In this document: one piece after another, positions 1 through 5,895 of the stretch
Numbering within the stretch: position 1 is the stretch's first letter
Layout of the letters: every line of letters begins with the position of its first letter
NCBI GenBank assembly: GCA_021799715.1
Contig: JAJYZY010000137.1
Location: forward strand, 1 to 5,895
Length of the DNA: 5,895 nucleotides
Reading direction: 5' to 3'
From: Planctomycetota bacterium
Lineage (GTDB): Bacteria > Planctomycetota > Phycisphaerae > WQYP01
The notes under the pieces: generated by a model
The model's database searches: none
Seen by the model: only the letters and a program-made list of their open reading frames with translations
Told to the model about the DNA's origin: nothing
Translations under genes and position numbers: made by a program

Positions 1-273
1 TCCCTGTGCTCCAATATTTAATACGCCGGCGCGAAAGGCGACTCCCGCCGCCAGACCGGTCAGGAGTAACGGGCAGGCATCAGCGCAGGAACTGCTTAAT
101 GCGTACCAGCTTCCCGCAGCCCCGCGGAGCCATAAATCCGCAAGGTGTATTGGTGGATATCCCAATAGCGCCCCGGCCCCGATCGCTAGAGCCAATACCG
201 CCGCACACACCAGTGCCGCCAGCGCTACAGCGCTTACAGCATTCCAGATGTTGGCGAGAAATCGCTTGATCAT
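1..273 (-). CDS. BMP-family ABC transporter permease, N-terminal part (cut by window edge)
   Basis: This is the first 91 codons of a membrane permease of the NupP/YufP type, the channel subunit of BMP-type importers in the inner membrane. I translated it by hand from the ATG at 273-271. A short basic start (MIKRF) is followed by a long hydrophobic segment at about residues 12-39 rich in Ala, Leu and Val. Residues 72-91 read TGLAAGVAFRAGVLNIGAQG, which matches the hallmark of this permease family (a 'LTGLA..VAFRAG.FNIG.EGQ'-like motif next to the second membrane segment). The start codon overlaps the ATPase stop as TGATG. A GGAGG Shine-Dalgarno sequence at 284-280 lies six bases upstream, so the two genes are probably translationally coupled. 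The rest of the gene, and usually a second permease gene, would lie beyond the left edge. The family is clear; the substrate is not. Confidence 0.9.
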   Translation of the reverse strand, partial: MIKRFLANIWNAVSAVALAALVCAAVLALAIGAGALLGYPPIHLADLWLRGAAGSWYALSSSCADACPLLLTGLAAGVAFRAGVLNIGAQG

Positions 274-1772
274 CACATTCCTCCGAGCATCAAGCGGCCA
301 ATCTGCGCCGGGGTAGTATCGGGCCATGCGGTGATGGTCAATGTTCCGCGGTGGATGACAGCAACGCGATCACTGATTGAAAGCAATTCATCGAGATCGC
401 CATGAATCAGGATAATGGCCGCGCCTCGCTCCCGGGCCTCAAGCAACTGCCGCAGCACAAACGCCGTTGCGCCAACATCCAGCCCGCGGGTTGGATTGAC
501 GGCCAAAATCAATTCCGGCTGCTGCGATAATTCCCGGGCCAGAACAATTTTCTGTTGATTGCCCCCGGAAAGCGTGGCTACGGCATCCTCCAACCGGCGG
601 CAGCGAATGTCATACTGCCGCACCAGATCAGCGGAATGCTTTCGCCAGGCACCGAAGCGGCAAAAACGCCAGCGGGCAAATGGGCGTTGACGGTAACTGC
701 GCAACAACAAATTGGAAACAATCGGCAGCGGCAGCACGAGCGCTTCTTTATGCCGATCTTCCGGAATATAGCCCAAGCGGATGGGGACGTTGCCATGGCC
801 GCCGCTGCGGTGGACAATTCGTCCGGCAGTGGGATTTACCGCCCCGGAAATCAGAGCGGCCAACGCGCTTTGGCCGTTGCCATCCACGCCGGCTATGCCC
901 AAAATTTCATAGGGACGCACGGTCATATTGATTTGCTTTAACACCGGCGGCCCGCGTTTTTTAGCGCGATACTCCACATCCACAAGCTCCAGCATCGGCG
1001 GGATTTCAGTGTGGCCGGCCAGTTGCGTCAGTCGCGGGACATCCACTTTGGCCCCGACCATTTTTTCCGCAATCTGATCCACGGACAAATCCGCAGTCGT
1101 ACCGGAATAGACCAGCTTCCCCCGCCGCAAGATGGAAATCGTGCGGCATATTCGCACGGCTTCAAGGAGCTTATGGCTGATAAATAATACGGTCATTCCC
1201 GCACGTGTCAGCCCCGCGACGGCCAAGGCCAGTTCGTCCACTTCCGACGGCGTCAAAGCCGCGGTGGGTTCATCCAGAATAAGAATTTTACCACCGCCGC
1301 AAAGTGCTTTAATAATCTCGACGCGTTGTTGACGCCCCACTGCCAGGCTCCCAACGGGCACATCAAGATCCAGCGGCCAGTTTAATTCTCGACACCAGTA
1401 ATTAATATCTCGCAACAATCTGCGGGGGCTGCGGGAAAAAAGGGATTTACCGACGGCCAGGACAAGGTTGTCCAGCACACTTTGATTCTCTACAAGCTTA
1501 AAGTGTTGATGCACCATCCCGATGCCCTGTGCGCGGCCGGCGCGCACGGACCCCAGAGGTACCGGGACCCCCATGACTTCCACGCGCCCTGAATCCGGGC
1601 GCAGGAGGCCCGCAATGATATTCATGAGCGTTGTTTTACCGGCCCCATTCTCGCCAAGAATGCCATGCACGCCGCCCGCCGCCACTTCCAGCGTCACATC
1701 CTCCAACGCCGAGACACCTCTGAAAGTTTTGGAAATACCGGTAAGTTTTAAGGCCAAAGGTGTTGCGGCCAT
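273..1772 (-). CDS. BMP-family ABC transporter ATP-binding protein (two fused nucleotide-binding domains)
   Basis: This 499-residue cytoplasmic ATPase powers the importer and resembles NupO/YufO and the RbsA-like double ATPases, which are usually about 500 residues. Domain 1 has Walker A at residues 40-47 (GENGAGKT), Q-loop Gln89, signature LAVGRQQ at 143-149, Walker B ILILDEP at 163-169 and switch His200. Domain 2 has a reduced P-loop GVDGNGQ at 295-301, a good signature LSGGNQQ at 401-407 and NPTRGLDVGA at 426-435 in place of a DEP-type Walker B. The VG rather than GG in signature 1, and the degenerate site 2, are family traits. I chose the ATG at 1772 because AAGGAGG at 1785-1779 sits six bases before it. 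An in-frame ATG at 1796 would add eight residues, but it has no ribosome-binding site and its extension would run through that Shine-Dalgarno sequence. The gene lies 139 bases after the binding-protein gene and overlaps the permease by one base. Confidence 0.95.
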   Translation of the reverse strand: MAATPLALKLTGISKTFRGVSALEDVTLEVAAGGVHGILGENGAGKTTLMNIIAGLLRPDSGRVEVMGVPVPLGSVRAGRAQGIGMVHQHFKLVENQSVLDNLVLAVGKSLFSRSPRRLLRDINYWCRELNWPLDLDVPVGSLAVGRQQRVEIIKALCGGGKILILDEPTAALTPSEVDELALAVAGLTRAGMTVLFISHKLLEAVRICRTISILRRGKLVYSGTTADLSVDQIAEKMVGAKVDVPRLTQLAGHTEIPPMLELVDVEYRAKKRGPPVLKQINMTVRPYEILGIAGVDGNGQSALAALISGAVNPTAGRIVHRSGGHGNVPIRLGYIPEDRHKEALVLPLPIVSNLLLRSYRQRPFARWRFCRFGAWRKHSADLVRQYDIRCRRLEDAVATLSGGNQQKIVLARELSQQPELILAVNPTRGLDVGATAFVLRQLLEARERGAAIILIHGDLDELLSISDRVAVIHRGTLTITAWPDTTPAQIGRLMLGGM

Positions 1773-1911
1773 CAAAGTCCTCCTTTCCGGAGGCATCGCC
1801 GCTTTAACGTGTTATTATGATCCGTCATAGATGATACATTCCGTTTAGCAATTTTTATGAACGGCGCGTAAGTGCCGGGCGGGCGCATTAGTCGCGCGGC
1901 CACTCCTGCGG
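1773..1911 (-). other. Intergenic gap inside the importer gene cluster, with an inverted repeat
   Basis: These 139 bases separate the binding-protein stop from the ATPase start, a longer gap than in most transporter operons. They hold a perfect five-base inverted repeat, TATGA-TCCG-TCATA, at 1816-1829. There is also a small GCGC-loop-GCGC hairpin around 1882-1896 with no T-run after it, so it is not a convincing terminator. A weak promoter-like pair can be read on the minus strand: TTGCTA, 16 bases, TATGAC, each box matching four of six consensus bases. A gap of this kind after a binding-protein gene often adjusts the protein's level relative to the other subunits, but no known element is recognisable here. 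Confidence 0.4.
1779..1785 (-). promoter_or_regulatory. Strong Shine-Dalgarno sequence deciding the ATPase start
   Basis: AAGGAGG reads on the minus strand, six bases before the ATG at 1772. It is near-perfect in sequence and spacing. It lies downstream of the alternative ATG at 1796, so it can only serve the shorter 499-residue form. Confidence 0.8.
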
Positions 1912-2931
1912 TCATCCCGCAACATGCACTTTACCGGTTAGTAATTCCCGCCCCGCTCGGGTCAGGGCTTGCCGCATGGCGGGGGTAATAACCGACCCGA
2001 TAAGCTTGGGATTTAATACCACAATGCACACACCATTTTGCAGGTTTTCCGGAGCAACGCCCGGCTTAAAAGTTCCGCGTTGCACCTGCCGGGCCACGCG
2101 GAGAAATGCCCGGTCCAGGCGGATGACCGCACTGGCCGGAGTATAACGGGAACAGGTGGGATTATTATTCTGATCGCTGTTGGACCCGAAAACGTAGACT
2201 GGACCATGGCCGGATTTGTTGGCTTGTGCGACGGCCTCAAACACACCCCGGCTGGCCGCATCAACATTCTGATAAATCACATCAATCCCCTGCTGGATAA
2301 AGGCCTGTGCCTGACTTTTAGACAATGCCGGTTGGTCCCAACTGGTGTAGGCAGCAGCGATTTTAATGTTGCGATTCACACTTCTGGCCCCGGCCGCGAA
2401 TCCACGATAACACGCCACAACCGACGGAATGGCTTCGCCACCGATAAAACCGATTTTTCCGGTTTTACTTAACATGGCCGCCAGAATTCCCAGTTGGTAG
2501 GAGGGCTGCGCGAGATCAAAATTCAGCGTCAGCACCCCGGGCTTGGTGGTGTCGGCACCGCTGACGGCAAATTTTGTTTTACCCCCCATCGCTGCCACTT
2601 GCGTGGCCGGGATGAGAAATTCATAGCCGTGACCGATGATGAGATTGTATCCCCGCATGGCGTAAGAACGCATTACATCCACCGCCCGCACGGGGGAAAT
2701 ATGTTCCAGAATTGATACATGGGCATGCAGTTTTTTCTTCACGACCAGAATCGCATCCTTCCCTTCCTGATTCCAACCGCCATCGGTCACACTGCCGGAG
2801 CAAATTAAGGCGATGCGTAACGGCCCTTTTATCGCAGCAGCTTTAATCCCGGCAGCGCCGGAGAATATCAACAGACACAATGCCAGTATGGCGACGAATA
2901 CATGTACGTGGCGATGGGGCAGGCTTTTCAT
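1912..2931 (-). CDS. BMP-family ABC transporter substrate-binding protein, periplasmic
   Basis: This 339-residue extracytoplasmic binding protein delivers ligand to the importer encoded downstream. It is of the Bmp/PnrA/NupN type, whose characterised members mostly bind nucleosides. Residues 1-33 form a signal peptide: a basic and His-rich start, a hydrophobic stretch at about 11-24, and a likely signal peptidase I cut after Ala-rich KAAA. There is no lipobox, since Cys20 lies in the hydrophobic core after Leu. The mature part starts with a beta strand (LRIALICSG). It then shows the family's DGGWNQ at 50-55, LIIGHGYEF at 97-105, GKIGFIGG at 158-165, a GF(x)AG segment at 177-181 and FGSNSDQ at 248-254, in the order expected for the two-lobed fold. 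The ATG at 2931 follows GGAG at 2943-2940 by eight bases. An adjacent GTG at 2934 would add one residue. The ligand cannot be read from the sequence. Confidence 0.93.
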   Translation of the reverse strand: MKSLPHRHVHVFVAILALCLLIFSGAAGIKAAAIKGPLRIALICSGSVTDGGWNQEGKDAILVVKKKLHAHVSILEHISPVRAVDVMRSYAMRGYNLIIGHGYEFLIPATQVAAMGGKTKFAVSGADTTKPGVLTLNFDLAQPSYQLGILAAMLSKTGKIGFIGGEAIPSVVACYRGFAAGARSVNRNIKIAAAYTSWDQPALSKSQAQAFIQQGIDVIYQNVDAASRGVFEAVAQANKSGHGPVYVFGSNSDQNNNPTCSRYTPASAVIRLDRAFLRVARQVQRGTFKPGVAPENLQNGVCIVVLNPKLIGSVITPAMRQALTRAGRELLTGKVHVAG

Positions 2932-3002
2932 CACGCGTTCTCCGAGGACACGCCGCAGCAGACGCTAAGATCAAACGATAACGGGTAACCGCGGCAGCTA
3001 TT

Positions 3003-3028
3003 TCTATAAAGCATTATGAACTCTGCAA
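3003..3028 (-). promoter_or_regulatory. Weak candidate promoter for the importer genes
   Basis: On the minus strand, TTGCAG (3028-3023) and TATAGA (3008-3003) resemble sigma-70 boxes, but the spacer is only 14 bases, shorter than the usual 16-18. A start near 2996 would leave a leader of about 65 bases before the binding-protein gene. It is the best leftward candidate I found in the divergent region, and it is only suggestive. Confidence 0.25.
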
Positions 3029-3150
3029 ACACAAAAAGCCATGGCAACGCGGGAATAAATTAAAGGCCAAAGAGACAACAGAAAAAACCGGGGGACAGGA
3101 AGCAGCAGATTAATCAAACGGCGGTAAAAAAAGCATAAAAATTATATTCC

Positions 3151-3178
3151 TTGACTGGGAACCCACCCGCGCTATGAT
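3151..3178 (+). promoter_or_regulatory. Sigma-70-type promoter of glgP
   Basis: TTGACT at 3151-3156 and TATGAT at 3173-3178 each match five of six consensus bases and are separated by 16 bases. The preceding stretch at about 3124-3150 has A and T runs like an UP element. Transcription would start near 3185, giving a leader of about 42 bases before the glgP ATG. It is the clearest promoter in the window. Its strength suggests steady expression, but no operator is apparent over it. Confidence 0.7.
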
Positions 3179-3226
3179 AGGCATAGAGCTGCGGGGCAAT
3201 TTGTAGAAACGCGGAACGGGTGTGAT

Positions 3227-5773
3227 ATGACACAACGCAGCGAGACACTTGCCTATGTTCACAATGCCCTGCGTATGGATATGCCGGGGTATGCGGCTTT
3301 AGTTGAACTGGCTTTGGATTTGCGGTGGAGTTGGAACCGGGCGGCGGATGGCATCTGGCGGCAACTTGAACCGGAATTGTGGGCGGAAACGCGCAACCCG
3401 TGGCTGGTTCTCCAGACGGTTTCACCGGCCAAGCTCCAAAGTCTTCTGGAGAACAAAGACTTTTGCACGGAGGTTGAGGCGTTACTGAGAAACCAAAAGC
3501 TGCCGGCGGATGGCCCAACATGGTTCAGGCGGGAGCATCGTGAAGCTCCCTTGACGTGCGTGGCGTACTTCAGCATGGAATTCATGTTAAGTGAGGCGCT
3601 GCCGATCTATTCCGGTGGCTTGGGGAATGTGGCCGGCGATCAACTTAAATCCGCCAGTGATCTGGGTGTGCCGGTCGTGGCCGTGGGTTTGTTGTATCAG
3701 CAGGGATATTTCCGTCAGCATATTGATCGCGATGGCAACCAGCAGGCCTTGTTTCCGTATAATGATCCCGGCCAATTGCCGATTACGCCGTTGCGCGATG
3801 CGAACGGGGAATGGTTGCGTCTGGAAATCGCGCTTCCTGGATATGCCATGTGGGTGCGGGCTTGGCAGGTGCAGGTGGGACAGAGAAAACTTTATCTTCT
3901 GGACAGCAATGATCCCGCGAATTATCCCGTTCATCGCGGCATCACCAGTGAACTTTATGGGGGCGGTCCGGAATTGCGGCTTCAGCAGGAAATACTTCTG
4001 GGAGTCGGGGGCTGGAGATTGTTGGAAGCATTGGGATTAAAGCCGGAGGTATGCCACCTCAATGAAGGCCACGCCGCATTTGCAATTTTAGAGCGGGCGC
4101 GGAGTTTTAAGGAAAAGACCGGATTATCTTTCGAAGAAGCTTTAGCTGTTACGCGGGCGGGTAATGTATTTACCACGCATACTGCGGTGGCGGCGGGGTT
4201 TGACCGTTTTTCAGCGACCCTGATTAATCAATATCTGGGGCGTTATGCCACAGAGAAGCTTGGCATATCCGTGGGCGATCTATTGGCCTTGGGGCGGCAC
4301 GATGCGGCGGATAGCAACGAGCCATTTAATATGGCGTATCTGGCCATGCGGGGCAGCGGTGCGGCCAACGGCGTAAGCCGCCTGCATGGGCAGGTGAGCC
4401 GGGCACTGTTTTCATCCCTGTTCCCACGTTGGCCCATTGATGAAGTGCCCATAGGGCATGTCACCAATGGCGTTCATGTGCCAACGTGGCAATCGGCGGC
4501 TGCGGAGGAACTCTGGACAAAAGAGTGTGGAGCGGACTGCTGGTTGCATAAGCCGGATGTTTTGACGCAAAAGCTACAGAAGTTACCCGATGCCCGACTG
4601 TGGGAATTACGTACCAACGGGCGAAATACGCTGATTGATGAGGTGCGCGTCCGTCTTGCACGGCAACTGGCGGCCTCGGGCAGTTTAAATCAGGAGGTGC
4701 AGGCGGCAGGGCATTTGTTGGATCCCAATGTGCTGACACTGGGGTTTGCTCGGCGGTTTGCCACGTATAAACGGCCGAATCTGCTGCTACATGATCCGGA
4801 AAGGCTGGTCCGCATTTTAACTCATGCGCAGCATCCGGTTCAGTTAATTATTGCCGGAAAGGCTCATCCCGCGGATTGGGCCGGGCAGCAATCAATTCGA
4901 CAGTGGATTGGCTTTATGCGCCGCCCGGATGTGCGGCCACACGCCGCATTCTTATATGATTATGATATGAGTCTGGCGCAGCGCCTTGCGCGGGGTGTGG
5001 ACGTATGGATCAATACCCCGCGACGACCATGGGAAGCCTCGGGCACCAGTGGCATGAAGATACTGGCCAACGGCGGATTGAATCTTTCAGAACTTGACGG
5101 ATGGTGGGCGGAAGCGTTCTGTCCTGAAGTGGGCTGGGCTTTGGGAGATGGTAAGGAGCATGGCGATGATCCGGGCTGGGACGCCCAGGAGGCCAACGCG
5201 CTTTATGACCTGTTGGAACAGCAAATCATTCCGACATTTTATGCGCGCGATGCCGCCGGTGTTCCCACGGCATGGGTTGCGCACCTGCGCGCCAGCATGG
5301 CGCACCTCACGCCGCAATTCTGCTGCAACCGCACGGTGCGGGAGTATACGGCACTTTATTATCTGCCGGCGGCCCAGAATTATCTGGCCCGGGCCGCCCA
5401 GCATGGAGCCAAAGGTGCGGAAATTCGCAAGGTGCTAGGGATATTAAACGAGAAATGGGGCAGTTTGCGATTTGGCGATGTACATAGCAGTTCCAGCGGC
5501 GAAGGGCATATATTTGATGCCCATGTTTATCTTAATGGCCTGGACCCCGCGATGGTGCGTGTGGAACTTTTTGCCAATGGCGTGAACGGAGGCGGCGTGG
5601 TTCGGGAGGAAATGAAGCTGACGGGAAAGCTCACTGGCGCAGCGGGTGGCTACGCGTATCATGCGCAACTCTCTGCCGCACGACCGGCGGAGGACTATAC
5701 CGCACGCATTATTCCGAACATACCCGGCTTGACTGTGCCGATGGAATCGCGGCATATTGTCTGGCAGAAGTAG
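3227..5773 (+). CDS. glgP: Alpha-glucan (glycogen/maltodextrin) phosphorylase, GT35, DUF3417 type
   Basis: This 848-residue cytoplasmic enzyme splits alpha-1,4-glucan ends with phosphate to give glucose-1-phosphate, using pyridoxal phosphate. Its length fits the bacterial DUF3417-containing GT35 subgroup (about 830-870). Residues 20-110 form the N-terminal helical domain, with LALDLRWSWN near the start. YFSMEF at 114-119 and IYSGGLGNVAGD at 127-138 are the glycine-loop region. HLNEGH at 277-282 holds the counterpart of rabbit His377. RRFATYKR at 509-516 supplies Arg510 and Lys515, matching rabbit Arg569 and Lys574. EASGTSGMK at 603-611 carries the PLP lysine, Lys611. A beta-rich tail of about 110 residues follows and ends in IVWQK. 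No catalytic residue I could check is missing. The ATG at 3227 has only a weak ribosome site (GGAAC/CGGG), but no upstream in-frame start exists after the promoter. Met17 and Met19 are alternatives. Confidence 0.96.
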   Translation: MTQRSETLAYVHNALRMDMPGYAALVELALDLRWSWNRAADGIWRQLEPELWAETRNPWLVLQTVSPAKLQSLLENKDFCTEVEALLRNQKLPADGPTWFRREHREAPLTCVAYFSMEFMLSEALPIYSGGLGNVAGDQLKSASDLGVPVVAVGLLYQQGYFRQHIDRDGNQQALFPYNDPGQLPITPLRDANGEWLRLEIALPGYAMWVRAWQVQVGQRKLYLLDSNDPANYPVHRGITSELYGGGPELRLQQEILLGVGGWRLLEALGLKPEVCHLNEGHAAFAILERARSFKEKTGLSFEEALAVTRAGNVFTTHTAVAAGFDRFSATLINQYLGRYATEKLGISVGDLLALGRHDAADSNEPFNMAYLAMRGSGAANGVSRLHGQVSRALFSSLFPRWPIDEVPIGHVTNGVHVPTWQSAAAEELWTKECGADCWLHKPDVLTQKLQKLPDARLWELRTNGRNTLIDEVRVRLARQLAASGSLNQEVQAAGHLLDPNVLTLGFARRFATYKRPNLLLHDPERLVRILTHAQHPVQLIIAGKAHPADWAGQQSIRQWIGFMRRPDVRPHAAFLYDYDMSLAQRLARGVDVWINTPRRPWEASGTSGMKILANGGLNLSELDGWWAEAFCPEVGWALGDGKEHGDDPGWDAQEANALYDLLEQQIIPTFYARDAAGVPTAWVAHLRASMAHLTPQFCCNRTVREYTALYYLPAAQNYLARAAQHGAKGAEIRKVLGILNEKWGSLRFGDVHSSSSGEGHIFDAHVYLNGLDPAMVRVELFANGVNGGGVVREEMKLTGKLTGAAGGYAYHAQLSAARPAEDYTARIIPNIPGLTVPMESRHIVWQK

Positions 5774-5816
5774 GTAGGCAAACCGATGAGCCACAGACTG
5801 AAAGCGAAATGAGTCG

Positions 5817-5895
5817 ATGCCGCAACAGCACAACAAAATTTCCGGAAAAGCCAACGCACGGGCCATGCACGCGGTGATCAAACCCGATCAGCCGC
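5817..5895 (+). CDS. Possible start of a downstream gene, unrecognised (cut by window edge)
   Basis: A frame opens at the ATG at 5817, 43 bases after glgP stops, and runs without a stop to the window end (26 full codons, beginning MPQQHNKISGKANARAMHAV). An in-frame TGA at 5799-5801 rules out an earlier start. The N-terminus is polar and basic and shows no signal or recognisable domain. No clear Shine-Dalgarno sequence precedes it. I saw no terminator between it and glgP, so it could be the second gene of a glgP transcript. Other glycogen-metabolism genes often follow glgP, but this stretch is too short to say. It could also be a chance open frame. Confidence 0.3.
   Translation, partial: MPQQHNKISGKANARAMHAVIKPDQP

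Larger units (their letters stand above)
2932..3226. other. Divergent intergenic region between the importer genes and glgP
   Basis: These 295 bases separate two diverging genes and must hold the glgP promoter, and probably the importer promoter as well. The half near the importer (2935-3000) is GC-rich with no stable hairpin that I can identify. The middle (3001-3120) is mixed and contains only trivially short open frames. The stretch at 3121-3150 is strongly AT-rich and leads into the rightward promoter. I saw no tRNA, riboswitch fold, terminator or long repeat. Confidence 0.7.

Noticed and set aside
6..269. Plus-strand open frame of 87 codons at the left edge
   Set aside because: It lies opposite the permease start. 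The minus-strand reading gives a clear family motif, a membrane segment and a Shine-Dalgarno sequence, while this frame gives a Pro/Arg-rich product with no features.
555..941. Plus-strand 128-codon frame inside the ATPase gene
   Set aside because: It is antisense to an intact, motif-rich coding region and has no ribosome site or recognisable domain.
2038..2472. Plus-strand 144-codon frame inside the binding-protein gene
   Set aside because: It is antisense to a complete BMP protein and shows no domain or signal of its own.
2935..3150. Riboswitch (for example purine type) upstream of the nucleoside-type importer
   Set aside because: I looked for conserved junction motifs and stable paired helices and found only a weak six-pair stem (GCCGC with GCGGC). 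There is no terminator hairpin with a T-run.
3114..3521. Minus-strand 135-codon frame covering the glgP promoter and N-terminus
   Set aside because: It is antisense to the conserved DUF3417 region, and its product is Pro-rich and featureless.
5774..5816. Terminator after glgP
   Set aside because: No GC-rich hairpin followed by T's is present in this interval.
5444..5881. Minus-strand 145-codon frame over the glgP end and beyond
   Set aside because: Most of it is antisense to the phosphorylase tail. Its product is Cys/His/Arg-rich with no recognisable fold, and no promoter or ribosome site is evident.
1..5895. CRISPR array, insertion sequence, tRNA or other mobile or RNA element
   Set aside because: I saw no regularly spaced repeats, transposase motifs, long terminal inverted repeats or cloverleaf-like sequence on either strand. 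Nearly all of the window is ordinary coding sequence.

Overview
This looks like a housekeeping and transport region of a bacterial chromosome, and I found no new system in it. GC content looks to be in the mid-to-upper 50s percent (judged by eye, not counted). The substrate-binding protein has an ordinary secretory signal and no lipobox. That favours a Gram-negative cell with a periplasm, where Gram-positive relatives carry lipoproteins. The phylum cannot be fixed from this window. The GlgP type seen here is widespread in Acidobacteriota, PVC bacteria, Nitrospirota and Proteobacteria.

Positions 1-2931, all minus strand, hold three genes of a BMP-family (basic membrane protein / purine-nucleoside type) ABC importer. 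In order of transcription they are a periplasmic binding protein (1912-2931), a fused double ATPase (273-1772) and the N-terminal 91 residues of a permease cut by the window edge (1-273). The ATPase and permease overlap as TGATG, and each has a good Shine-Dalgarno sequence. A gap of 139 bases separates the binding-protein gene from the ATPase. It holds a short inverted repeat and a doubtful 38-codon frame.

Positions 2932-3226 form a divergent intergenic region. It carries a convincing sigma-70-type promoter (TTGACT, 16 bases, TATGAT) with an AT-rich block upstream, pointing right. A much weaker candidate promoter points left towards the importer.

Positions 3227-5773, plus strand, encode a complete 848-residue alpha-glucan (glycogen/maltodextrin) phosphorylase of the bacterial DUF3417-bearing GT35 type. 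All the catalytic motifs I could check are intact, including the PLP lysine. The last 122 bases may begin another plus-strand gene at 5817, but the evidence is thin.

Functionally, the left side imports a nucleoside-like or other BMP ligand using ATP. The right side releases glucose-1-phosphate from storage glucan. The two units are divergently transcribed, and nothing in the sequence shows that they belong to one pathway.
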